Shown here: positions 26,353 to 33,979 of the stretch, one piece after another | Layout: every line of letters begins with the position of its first letter | How positions within the stretch are numbered: the stretch's first letter is position 1 | Origin: Gp1-AA122 sp036378535 | GTDB lineage: Bacteria; Acidobacteriota; Terriglobia; Terriglobales; Acidobacteriaceae | Assembly (NCBI GenBank): GCA_036378535.1 | Contig: DASUWH010000031.1 | Location: forward strand, 1 to 64,000 | Length of the DNA stretch: 64,000 bases | Reading direction: 5' to 3' | Made by a program: the position numbers and the translations under genes | The notes under the pieces: model-generated | Database searches by the model: none | What the model saw: only the letters and a program-made list of their open reading frames with translations | Told to the model about the DNA's origin: nothing

Positions 26353-26968
26353 GCGTGCGCGCAATTATAGTCTGGCGCAGCACATTTGCAGATGACAGAG
26401 AATACCAGTTGCTGGTTGGTCGGCAACTCGGAAGTAATTCAGCTCAATTTCCGGTTTGCCCGTCATTCGTGAACAATCGCAATTCATTCGTTATCGCCGT
26501 CGAGTCCTGGGGATGCAGGGACCACCAGCCGCGAGGTACTCATGCGCAGCGACGGTCCTGATCTACCCAATGCGCGCTCTCCGAGCGCGGCGGAGGCCTC
26601 GTGTGTTTCCTCCTGACAAAGACTTACATGGATGTCAGCAATCCGGAGATTAGCCTAAAACGGGTTCATGGGATGTGGGGACAAATCTGTATTTCCCCTC
26701 GCATGTAGGACTTGGCACCTGCTTGCGATTACTTGTGCCCAGCGCCGGCTAACCCTTAGTTTTCAATGTCTAGTTGACTCGGAATCGTAGGTTGAAGCTT
26801 CCATTCCTCCCGCGCCCACCACTCAACCTCATGCAGTCGCAACGCTGCCGTTCGCCATTCCCGGCGCACTTGCTACGCGCAATTCGCTTAAGAATGTCAC
26901 GCGGACTCAACGGCTATAGCGTCCACGTCAAACCAACAAAGGCGGGTGGGTCTAACAAGGGTGGGCAC
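26353..26968. other. Spacer with two repeat relics
   Basis: No gene recognised. A copy of the dispersed TTTCCGGTTTGCCCGTCATT motif starts at 26448. Positions 26726-26786 resemble 33125-33187, the DNA just inside the right end of the island (shared segments include GCG.TTACTT, AGCGCCG, AGTTTTCAAT and CGGAATC). This suggests a relic element boundary. Confidence 0.5.
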
Positions 26969-28903
26969 TCATAAGAGCACCAGTATGAACTCCTTCGCTA
27001 ACTCCGATATTTTTCTGCACAGGGTATCGATCCGGACTGGATCCTCGAGCTTGAGCAACTCGGCTATGACGGCGACACTTTTTTGTCCATCGCTTACATC
27101 AATCAACTGCTTGGTAAGTGCGTTTATCCGGAAGATTCGAGCATCCAGATCGCCGCGTTTTTGGAACAAATACATATTCGTGGTCGGGATGGTTGTGTAC
27201 CGCTCACCGCGCAAGATGCTTGCCTGCAGAGCGGTGACATTACAACGGAAGGTACGGCATCGCAACCAGTTACTGGCAAGGGGTCGCATTTTGAGCATCG
27301 AAGCATAGTTCGTTGAAAGGCGACGGCGGAACTGGGGAAATGGCAGCAATCCGACCAGACCCTCGAGATCAACAGCAAGCCACAGCAACTGCTGTTCGTA
27401 TTCAATCAAATCGCTGAGACATTCAGGCATGCCGCTGACGCTCCTGGATTTCTCAATCATCAGCTCCGAAAACTTATAGGCATCGATAGCTATGCTACCG
27501 TTTTGTGCAACTGGGGCGCGGTAGAATTCAGAGAGCCAGTCGGGCATGACGTCTTGGAGCAATCTCAAGGAGGCGGGCATATGCGTTTCGAGAAATCGAG
27601 ACAACTTCGTTTCCGGATTTGAAAGCGCGACGTCCGAGTTGGATGTTCGGTGATGCCGGTCGATAGTCTGTGTAAAAATCTGCTCGTACGCTTGACCGAG
27701 CGCGTCTTCGTGCTCTACACGAAGAAGCTGAGCTCCAGCCTGGCCGATTGCTCGTGAGCGTTCGGGATCGCTAAGCGCGTGCTCCAAGGTTTGACTTAGC
27801 CTCGAAATGTCGCTTGGATCATCTACTAAGAGTACATTGTGGCCATTTCGCAGGTGTTTTTTGAATGGTTGTTTGCCGGCGATCTCGCCGGAAAGGACGG
27901 CGCAGGTTCCCGCTGCAAAGATCTCTTGAGGTATTCCGGGAGTATGAATCGAAACTGGGAATTTTCGCTCCAGAAAACATACGACCGTGCAGGCCCGCAA
28001 AAATTCCGGTACTCGCCAGTGAGGAAGAAACGGTAGTGTCCAGGTAATGTCACCGAGGTGAGCATCTACGATACTCTTCCTGAAGGCAGGCCATTCCCGT
28101 CCACCAGCAAGTGTCAGCAACACAAATCTAATACCGTGCCGCCGTACTTCTGCGAGGGCCGAAACAAGGTCGAAGGTACCCTTTGTCTCCCCTATCTTCC
28201 CGTAAACGCCGACAACAGGAATACCTTCAGGGAAGAAACGCCTGTTTGTAATCGCCGGATGCCCGAGCGTCGCAAGGCGCTCGGTGAGCGCATTGACGTC
28301 GAGACATTGGTTATTTGCAGACCACTCTGAAGGTTGAAAGCGCACTGCAATATGGGCCAGTTGATCACTATCAAGTCCCAGACCACAAAATGCTGGTCCC
28401 CCTGTGATCACCTTACTTGCGTGGCGCAACATTTCGTGGTACGCCAACGACAACTCGGGATGACTCATCAATCGGGTGCGATCACTGCCCGCATGCTGCA
28501 CGACGTGAGGAACGCCCGTCCAGCTAGCCGCGAGCGATCCGCTTAACGAATAGGGCTCAAAATACCAGGAGAAAAGGATGTCGGCCCCGGTAGCACGAAT
28601 TTCCCCAGTCGCCAGCGCTGCCAGCTTAGTAACGAATGGATTGCTCCAGGGTATGTGAGAAAGGCTCCTCCGAAAAGAGCCAGTCTGAACGAGCTTGACT
28701 TTACCCCCATTCGGGAAGGACGCTTCGAGGCGCTCCTCATCTTCTTCTGACATCCAGATGCGATATTCATCCTCTACTTCCGCCGCATTTGTGATCACGG
28801 AAACTTGATGGCCCCGCGCGGCGAGGGAGCGGGCAACCCAATAGGCACGCGCACTCACGCCGCCTTCAATGGGCGGGTACTTCATCACAGCGCAGATGCG
28901 CAT
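26969..28903 (-). CDS. Glycosyltransferase (GT4-like) fused to RiPP partner-like domain
   Basis: A 644-aa protein. Residues 1-425 look like a GT-B glycosyltransferase: PPIEGGVSARAYWVARSLA at the start, VVGVYGKIGETKGTFDLVSA, and ETKFPVSIHTPGIPQEIFA-like acceptor region reading as ERKFPVSIHTPGIPQEIFAA, then NVLLVDDPSDISRL. The last ~215 residues are not part of GT4 enzymes and resemble the partner protein encoded next to it: MPECLSDLIEYEQQLLWLAV versus LPVYLRDLGEFELNRLELG, and LRCRTFRCNVTAL versus VRICKFQFDVVAL. I infer a leader-recognition domain delivering the precursor to a sugar transferase. ATG 28903 (or GTG 28906) overlaps the partner's stop codon. It is the last gene of the MNIO operon. 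Confidence 0.8.
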   Translation of the reverse strand: MRICAVMKYPPIEGGVSARAYWVARSLAARGHQVSVITNAAEVEDEYRIWMSEEDEERLEASFPNGGKVKLVQTGSFRRSLSHIPWSNPFVTKLAALATGEIRATGADILFSWYFEPYSLSGSLAASWTGVPHVVQHAGSDRTRLMSHPELSLAYHEMLRHASKVITGGPAFCGLGLDSDQLAHIAVRFQPSEWSANNQCLDVNALTERLATLGHPAITNRRFFPEGIPVVGVYGKIGETKGTFDLVSALAEVRRHGIRFVLLTLAGGREWPAFRKSIVDAHLGDITWTLPFLPHWRVPEFLRACTVVCFLERKFPVSIHTPGIPQEIFAAGTCAVLSGEIAGKQPFKKHLRNGHNVLLVDDPSDISRLSQTLEHALSDPERSRAIGQAGAQLLRVEHEDALGQAYEQIFTQTIDRHHRTSNSDVALSNPETKLSRFLETHMPASLRLLQDVMPDWLSEFYRAPVAQNGSIAIDAYKFSELMIEKSRSVSGMPECLSDLIEYEQQLLWLAVDLEGLVGLLPFPQFRRRLSTNYASMLKMRPLASNWLRCRTFRCNVTALQASILRGERYTTIPTTNMYLFQKRGDLDARIFRINALTKQLIDVSDGQKSVAVIAELLKLEDPVRIDTLCRKISELAKEFILVLL

Positions 28904-29697
28904 CACGCAGTCTCCCGCGTCAGGATTCCTTTCTCAAGCGCGCATCGCACGCTTTCAAACAGACGTGACCGGCGCGATTCCGCGTCGGTGTCAAGTGGAG
29001 CGATGCTGAGGTACAGATCGGATAATCGCCGTGGAGTTGTGCATAGGCTGAACGCGGCGTAAACAGACTCACCGATTCGGTAGGTCTCCACTATCCCGCG
29101 AACAGGGTCTTTTCTTAGTAGAACGGCGGTGGATCCGGCGGGTGGAGCACCTATGGAAACATCTTCCGATTCCGTGAGTGCAACCACATCAAATTGGAAC
29201 TTGCAAATACGTACGTGCCTGACCAAACACACTACAGACTCGTCACTTAGAGCCTGGCTCGTTGCGGGCGATGGCGCCGCTATCATCGAGCCGAGTTCAA
29301 GTCGATTGAGTTCGAATTCGCCCAGATCGCGCAGGTAAACCGGAAGCCGTGCATTTGGCAGATTTTGCACGAAGGCCATGAAGCGCCGTGCTTCGGCTAA
29401 AACGCGACCCTGCTCTTCGGCCTCAGTCCTTGGAATGGTTAAACGCGCGAATTCCACAAGTACCTGACGGCCGATCGCGCGGACCGTACAGGGCAGGCCT
29501 TTTTCCAGGAAATCCAGCCGCTTGGCGCGAATTCCATGAGACATTCTGTCGAGGTGGGAAGGGTTGCTTGAACAAAGCAGTCGCATCTCTTCCGCGCTCA
29601 GTACGAATTGACTCTGAATTTTTTCCGGCTGTGTGACGAGTTGCCTCCGTAGTTCATCATCCACCAGAACATGAGCGATTGCTGCCTGCAGCCCCAT
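28903..29697 (-). CDS. MNIO partner protein (DUF2063-like, putative precursor binding)
   Basis: A 264-aa protein lying 1 nt downstream of the DUF692 oxidase stop. It shows the features of the partner proteins that accompany MNIO enzymes: an N-terminal helical part (AAIAHVLVDDELRRQLV), a helix-rich middle with LPVYLRDLGEFELNRLELG, and a C-terminal beta-rich winged-helix-like part (VRHVRICKFQFDVVAL, TAVLLRKDP). In known clusters these proteins bind the precursor leader and present it to the oxidase. Assignment rests on context plus pattern similarity, not a firm family match. The stop overlaps the start of the glycosyltransferase gene, whose C-terminus appears homologous. Confidence 0.75.
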   Translation of the reverse strand: MGLQAAIAHVLVDDELRRQLVTQPEKIQSQFVLSAEEMRLLCSSNPSHLDRMSHGIRAKRLDFLEKGLPCTVRAIGRQVLVEFARLTIPRTEAEEQGRVLAEARRFMAFVQNLPNARLPVYLRDLGEFELNRLELGSMIAAPSPATSQALSDESVVCLVRHVRICKFQFDVVALTESEDVSIGAPPAGSTAVLLRKDPVRGIVETYRIGESVYAAFSLCTTPRRLSDLYLSIAPLDTDAESRRSRLFESVRCALEKGILTRETA

Positions 29698-29698
29698 A

Positions 29699-30565
29699 TC
29701 AATTCGAGGTCATTGCCGCTGCCAGTATATTTCGGGCACGGTTGAGATCTGTCAGGATTTCGTCGAAGTCCTCCGGATAGTCCTGGTCACGTTCGATCAT
29801 CAGCCCCTTTGGCTCAGCGCCAGCGCGGAGAAGGTAGTCCAATAACTCCCACACCTCCCCTGGAACCGGGCTGCTATGTGAGTCGATCAGCCCGTGAGGC
29901 GAAGTTTTGCCTCCAGCCAAATGAATTTGCACAACACGGTCCGACGGAATTGAATCCAGGAAACGAAGCGCGTCTTCGCTGTAATTGACTGAGTTGATGT
30001 AAACGTTCGTGAGATCGAGAAGCAGCCCGCAGTCGCAGTGCTCCAGGAATTCACAAATAAACTCGGCTTCGCTCAATTCTGTGTTCATCGTGAACTGCCG
30101 AGCAATGTTCTCCAGAATGAATGGGACTCCAATTAGTTCTTGGACCCGTTGGGCTTTTGCTGCGACAGCTCTCGCCACGGCACGCGTGCGATTGAGCGGC
30201 GTTAAGGTCCCGAGCGATATGCCTCCCGCCCGCGTGAAGCAAAGATGATCGCTGAACCAGGGCGGATGGATTGCGTTCACGAAAGTTGATAGCCCGTTCA
30301 AATATCCCGAATCGACTTCGCCTTCAGTACCGATCGACATCTCGACGCCGTGTGGAATGACAACGAAGTCTCGCGCTAAATGGCAACCCGTAGCCATGCG
30401 TTCCGGCGGGCCTTGCGTATAGTGTTCGCTAATCACTTCTAGCCAGTCAATCGACTGTTTATGCGCGTAAATGCTAGCGTGAAGCTCGCGCCGGTACCCG
30501 AGCCCAACCCCAAGAAAGGGCAAGCCCTGCTGAGATGAGGAGACAGCTTTTTCAATAATCGACAA
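29699..30565 (-). CDS. MNIO-family (DUF692) RiPP oxidase
   Basis: A DUF692 multinuclear non-heme iron oxidase of about 288 aa, related to MbnB, TglH and BufB. Family marks: LGVGLGYRRELH near the start, WLEVISEHY, VIPHGVEMSIG, WFSDHLCF, FILENIARQF, LLLDLTNVYINS, VQIHLAGG and MIERDQDYPED. The His, Asp and Glu residues that bind the irons are all in place. It should oxidise cysteines (or neighbouring backbone) of the two Cys-rich precursors encoded just upstream. The start is uncertain: TTG 30565 overlaps the end of the second precursor by 14 nt and leaves a usual-length N-terminus; a GTG at 30649 would overlap much more. The partner gene follows after 1 nt. Confidence 0.92.
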   Translation of the reverse strand: MSIIEKAVSSSQQGLPFLGVGLGYRRELHASIYAHKQSIDWLEVISEHYTQGPPERMATGCHLARDFVVIPHGVEMSIGTEGEVDSGYLNGLSTFVNAIHPPWFSDHLCFTRAGGISLGTLTPLNRTRAVARAVAAKAQRVQELIGVPFILENIARQFTMNTELSEAEFICEFLEHCDCGLLLDLTNVYINSVNYSEDALRFLDSIPSDRVVQIHLAGGKTSPHGLIDSHSSPVPGEVWELLDYLLRAGAEPKGLMIERDQDYPEDFDEILTDLNRARNILAAAMTSN

Positions 30566-30737
30566 AACAATACCCCACCGAGCATGGAATGCAGCCGCAA
30601 TCACACCCACAATTGCAAGAACAACTGAGCCGCGGAGACGTTCGTTCACGTCCTGCGCTCACCAATTCGAACAGAAAAGGATCGACTGCGTGCTCCTTTT
30701 CCGTTTGCTGCGGGCCCCGATTGCTTCTATCGGCCAT
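30552..30737 (-). CDS. Cys-rich RiPP precursor 2 of the MNIO cluster
   Basis: A 61-aa peptide. The leader carries DPFLFELV (residues 19-26), shared with precursor 1. The C-terminal core (residues 39-61) holds eight cysteines, mainly at every second position: SCSCNCGCDCGCIPCSVGYC. The CxCGCIxC block matches precursor 1. Such dense Cys cores are typical MNIO substrates. The stop codon overlaps the probable start of the MNIO gene, so the two are translationally linked. The ATG has only a weak purine tract upstream, so expression may depend on coupling with precursor 1, 61 nt upstream. Confidence 0.85.
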   Translation of the reverse strand: MADRSNRGPQQTEKEHAVDPFLFELVSAGRERTSPRLSCSCNCGCDCGCIPCSVGYCFVDY

Positions 30738-30798
30738 GAGGCGCTTTACTCGGAAACATTGTCGTCAAGTGGTCGCGATTCCAGCTATGCGTACGCCA

Positions 30799-30996
30799 CT
30801 ATCCGTAACACTGTGATGTTACGCAAGAGCAGGTGTGGCCCGTCCCGCAGGCAATACAGCCGCAATTACATGCCCCGGGTTCAAAGCAGAGCAGGACAAA
30901 GCAATTTAAGGACCTCAATTCCTTCTGCTGACGTTGAGATGGAACAAGTTCAAACAAAAACGGATCTTCTTGGCGCTCCGGTTCTTCTTCGGCCAT
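30799..30996 (-). CDS. Cys-rich RiPP precursor 1 of the MNIO cluster
   Basis: A 65-aa peptide with an acidic leader (residues 1-30, including DPFLFELV at 11-18) and a core with nine cysteines at 32, 37, 43, 45, 47, 50, 56, 58 and 63. The CNCGCIACGTG block corresponds to CDCGCIPCSVG in precursor 2. It has an excellent binding site, AAAGGAGGTATAG before ATG, and is probably the major product of the operon. The likely modifications are Cys-based oxidations by the downstream MNIO enzyme, possibly followed by glycosylation of Ser/Thr/Cys in the core. The mature structure is not predictable from sequence. Confidence 0.87.
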   Translation of the reverse strand: MAEEEPERQEDPFLFELVPSQRQQKELRSLNCFVLLCFEPGACNCGCIACGTGHTCSCVTSQCYG

Positions 30997-31147
30997 CTAT
31001 ACCTCCTTTCGATTGGATAGAGGAAATCAGGCCTAGCAATCAGGCCCGATTCAGAAAACTACTCAGCTTGGCTGCGATGACGTCCATAGCTTCCTGCTGT
31101 TTCCCAGCTTTCCGCTGCCTTGGTATTCAAGTCCTCTCGCACGACAA

Positions 31148-31495
31148 CTAGCGCAGGGGTCCCATGCCGCGACGGAACGCGTTGCGAAAACCTAAGCGCC
31201 GCCTACCAAGGAAGCGAGGGGGGCCAATTCCGCTGCCTGTTAAGGCTCTGAGCTGCTGCCGCAAGGCTGCGCGCTGAAGCCGAAGTGTGCTCAGACCCTC
31301 TTCTTTGGTTATCTCAAATTCAGACAACCGATCACGCGGAATAACGTAAATACTGCCACTTGGACCGCCAAGCACGATCGTGTTCTCCGGAACACGAAAT
31401 TCTTGGAGCCGGTTGTTGGCAATCTTATAGAACGTGCCGTCAGCAGCCGACACAATGGTTTCACTTGGTTGAGGTGACTGTTGGGTACTTTCCAT
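31148..31495 (-). CDS. Hypothetical protein upstream of RiPP precursors
   Basis: A 115-aa protein of no recognised family. It contains an internal repeat of about 28 residues: DGTFYKIANNRLQEFRVPE is echoed by SGSIYVIPRDRLSEFEITKE. A helical stretch (TLRLQRAALRQQLRAL) follows, then a basic Arg/Gly tail (RRRLGFRNAFRRG). AAGGGGTG precedes the ATG. It lies 151 bp upstream of precursor 1 on the same strand and may be part of the operon, for example as a small binding or immunity protein. That role is only suggested by position. Confidence 0.6.
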   Translation of the reverse strand: MESTQQSPQPSETIVSAADGTFYKIANNRLQEFRVPENTIVLGGPSGSIYVIPRDRLSEFEITKEEGLSTLRLQRAALRQQLRALTGSGIGPPRFLGRRRLGFRNAFRRGMGPLR

Positions 31496-33191
31496 TGCGC
31501 ACCCCTTGACTGATTACGCCAATGGGGCGGGATACTAACATGGGCGAACTCACCTTACAACAAAAAAGACTAATGGAAAGGGATGAACTTTGCCCTGCCC
31601 TGGAGGTTCGCATTTCCTGTTGACAGCTGCCGAATAAAAGGCTGGCGGCTCCGGTCAACCTGTGCATTTACCAGATGCCGCATTCCAGCAAACCTCATCC
31701 GATCCCAATGCCGATCAGCTCACGGTCGCCACCTCGGCGCTGATCGTCAGATCTATTCGCGGAGCTCGAGGCATTATTCGGAGCACAAGCGCTGCAAGGC
31801 CCCTCTATTTTGCTCTTTTGGAGGTGGCGTGTGCCCCGCAAGATTGGAATTACAACAACGCGCTAAAAAGGCGGACGCCAACTAGTCTCTCCGCCACCTT
31901 TCGTCGCTTCAGAAAAGGACCAACAAATCGAAAAGTAAAAGGCGCAAGGCTATCTAGCGATACAGACTAATCTTTCCTCAGGCTGCGCCTATCTGTGTTG
32001 CGAGGTCCTTTTCAGCACTCGCCAGTGTCTTGTTGTCGTTCCTCGCGTCGTAGGCTAAGAGATATGCTGTTTCATTCAGTTCCCGCGAAAGTGGAGCAGG
32101 TAGTGATGGGCTAGTGTGCGCCGGCCCATTAACGACTTCCGGTGCGATTAATGTAAGCACTCGCTCTGCGCACGAACTCGATTCACGGAGAGGTGTTCAG
32201 TTTCTTTCGCGATAGCTCCCTCGCCGCAGCACTGCCTTCGCTGCCCGGATTTTCGGAATGTTCCAGCGCTCCCAATATGGCGCGCGGTTGGGCGGACCAA
32301 TTATGAAGAACAACTTTCCTACTTTCTAAATGGCGAGCGCACATTCGTAAACGGCCACAGCATGCGACCTCTCAGACCAGATCGTTTACGTGAAGCCAAT
32401 TAGATTATGCGCTACAACATTCGGGGGCTTATGGTCGGAACCAGAATGTGCTGAAACATTTTGCCTCCTTGTCTCATCTTGGCAAATCACACCTGAATAA
32501 CAAAGGCGAAGCACGCGGATATTGTTAACTACTGCGGAGATTCTTAACCACTTAAGATCTCGGCGCAGTCGAAAAAGAGTACGATCTTTGAGGCAAAGTT
32601 AATCGTTTCCCTAGTCGCTCTGGGGTTCAAACGCGCCAATGTCGCAGCCGACTCCGCTGTCCTCCGGATCGGGGCGCGGCTTGCCACGCTGATCGGTCTT
32701 TAGCAGATGACCGGCGCCAGCCCTGCAGCCACTCGGGTTGCCAGTGTCAACAAGGCTGCCAGAAGGCAGCGCTCAACAGATCGTTGACAGGACAGCCAGA
32801 CAGATCAGCGGAACGAATTCCACTAGCCACCATGTGGATCGCGTCAGCGTAGGAAGGGGTGTATGCCCTAGGGGCTCCTCGGCAGATCGGGTTTGGCCTA
32901 TGGCTCGTTTTCTAGCGTAGAGGTAAGACTCTTTTCTCCTGCTGATAGAGACCCAAATCTGAGGAGATCGGCACAATAGCAACACATGTTCGACGGAACG
33001 CCTTAAAAACAGGTGCTCAATGTCGACATCCCCATGGCGACCCTGTGGGGCTATCTCCAAACGCAACCGACTCCTAAACAGGATCTAGATTGCAACCCCG
33101 TGTTGGTCAACGGTGCCGTAATGGGCGGTTACTTTTGGTGTCAGCGCCGCCAAACCTCAGTTTTCAATTTTTGATTGATTCGGAATCAGGA
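31496..33191. other. 1.7-kb spacer at the right end of the island
   Basis: I see no convincing gene. A 60-codon GTG frame on the minus strand (31978-32160) is the best candidate but has no clear binding site or domain. The region probably holds the promoter of the MNIO operon and decayed DNA. Positions 33125-33187 resemble 26726-26786. Confidence 0.45.
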
Positions 33192-33210
33192 GGGTGCAAC
33201 TAGGGTGCAA
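33192..33210 (+). promoter_or_regulatory. Paired GGGTGCAA sites at right end
   Basis: GGGTGCAA at 33192-33199 and 33203-33210, 11 bp apart, lies about 83 bp inside attR. It has the same sequence, orientation and spacing as the pair at 224-242 inside attL. Putative arm sites of the island recombinase. Confidence 0.6.
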
Positions 33211-33292
33211 TAAGCCGTCCCGTGCGTTCCTTAGGGCGCCAAAACCGGCGATCGGCGCCGAGATTTTCAAACTGTTACCTCTGAACCCTAGA

Positions 33293-33340
33293 CTGTCACG
33301 GCAGAGGCCGCGGGTTCGAGTCCCGTCGTCCCCGCCATTC
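33293..33340 (+). repeat. attR: 48-bp copy of tRNA-Asp 3' end
   Basis: Identical over 48 bp to 140-187. Only the 3' part of the tRNA is present here (anticodon loop to CCA plus three bases); the upstream sequence does not form the 5' arm or D arm, so this is not a functional tRNA. It marks the distal end of the island, giving an element of about 33.15 kb. Confidence 0.92.
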
Positions 33341-33344
33341 TTTT

Positions 33345-33764
33345 TCAAGGACTTGTAAGGAATCGGCAAAAACTGATTTTTTCCAATTTGGTCCATTTAG
33401 ACCGCTGCCTTCCTTTCGCTGCCTCTTTTCGAAGGACCAGCTCCACCGCCTTGCTCCGGGCCTGCCGCTTCTCCGGCACCCTGCTTGCGCATTCAGGTCG
33501 AGGATGATCCGGCTGTTTGCGTGTCGCAGTAGCTCCTGCGCAATCTTTATATCCTCATTGTTCTGCGTCAGCAGCGTGGTATAGGTGTGTCAAAAGGTGT
33601 GGAATCCCATTCGTTTGTATATGTCTGCGGTTCTTCACCGCGGGGCGTCCGTAACGGCGCCATAACGTTTCCGGCCATAAGGGTTGTTTTCCCCTTTCAT
33701 TGTCTGAACGAAAAGGTTCCCCTGAGAATGCGTTCAACTCTTGCAGAGGACTGGTTTGACGCAC
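33345..33764 (-). pseudogene. Remnant of a second tyrosine recombinase
   Basis: The minus strand encodes the C-terminal part of a tyrosine recombinase in broken frames. One frame has KQPLWPETLWRRYGRPAVK; the next has GFHTF-stop-HTYTTLLTQNNEDI and QELLRHANSRIILD, where the Arg codon of HTFRH has become TGA. After another frameshift comes VPEKRQARSKAVELVLRK, the usual C-terminal region. It lies immediately beyond attR, in the same position and orientation relative to the repeat as the intact integrase has to attL. It is thus the fossil of an earlier element in the same tRNA gene. At least one nonsense mutation and two frameshifts exclude activity. Confidence 0.82.
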
Positions 33765-33804
33765 CGGATTTCACCGACAGCTCCCTGTCTAACCACAGGC
33801 AAAC

Positions 33805-33846
33805 CAATACCAAAGTACAATGGACGCCTTCCCGTGGAGTGGCGCA
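33805..33846 (+). repeat. Repeat copy 1 upstream of histidine kinase
   Basis: 22 bp (CAATACCAAAGTACAATGGA plus CG) are identical to 36622-36643, followed after 10 bp by GAGTGGCGCA, which is also repeated (36653-36662). This copy lies about 135 bp upstream of the kinase start; the other lies at the start of the first regulator gene. Reading frames differ between copies, so conservation is at DNA level. A shared regulatory or duplicated leader sequence is likely. Confidence 0.7.
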
Positions 33847-33979
33847 ATCTCGTTTTGGAGCCAAGGCGGGAGAGGATCAGAGAAGGAGCGCAGTCACCTC
33901 GTCATTGCATACTCAGGTTTGGGGGGATGGAAAGCTCAACACTCGATTCCGAACAAGCGTTCTGTGTGGAGGTGGAAAT

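Noticed and set aside
33157..33396. 79-aa minus-strand frame with DGTRTRGLC
   Set aside because: It is the antisense of the tRNA-Asp 3' fragment in attR and overlaps the integrase fossil.
33587..33979. N-terminal extension of the histidine kinase back to 33587
   Set aside because: The extension overlaps the integrase fossil and lacks kinase-family similarity; ATG 33980 has a good GGAGGTGGA site and starts just before the GAF domain.
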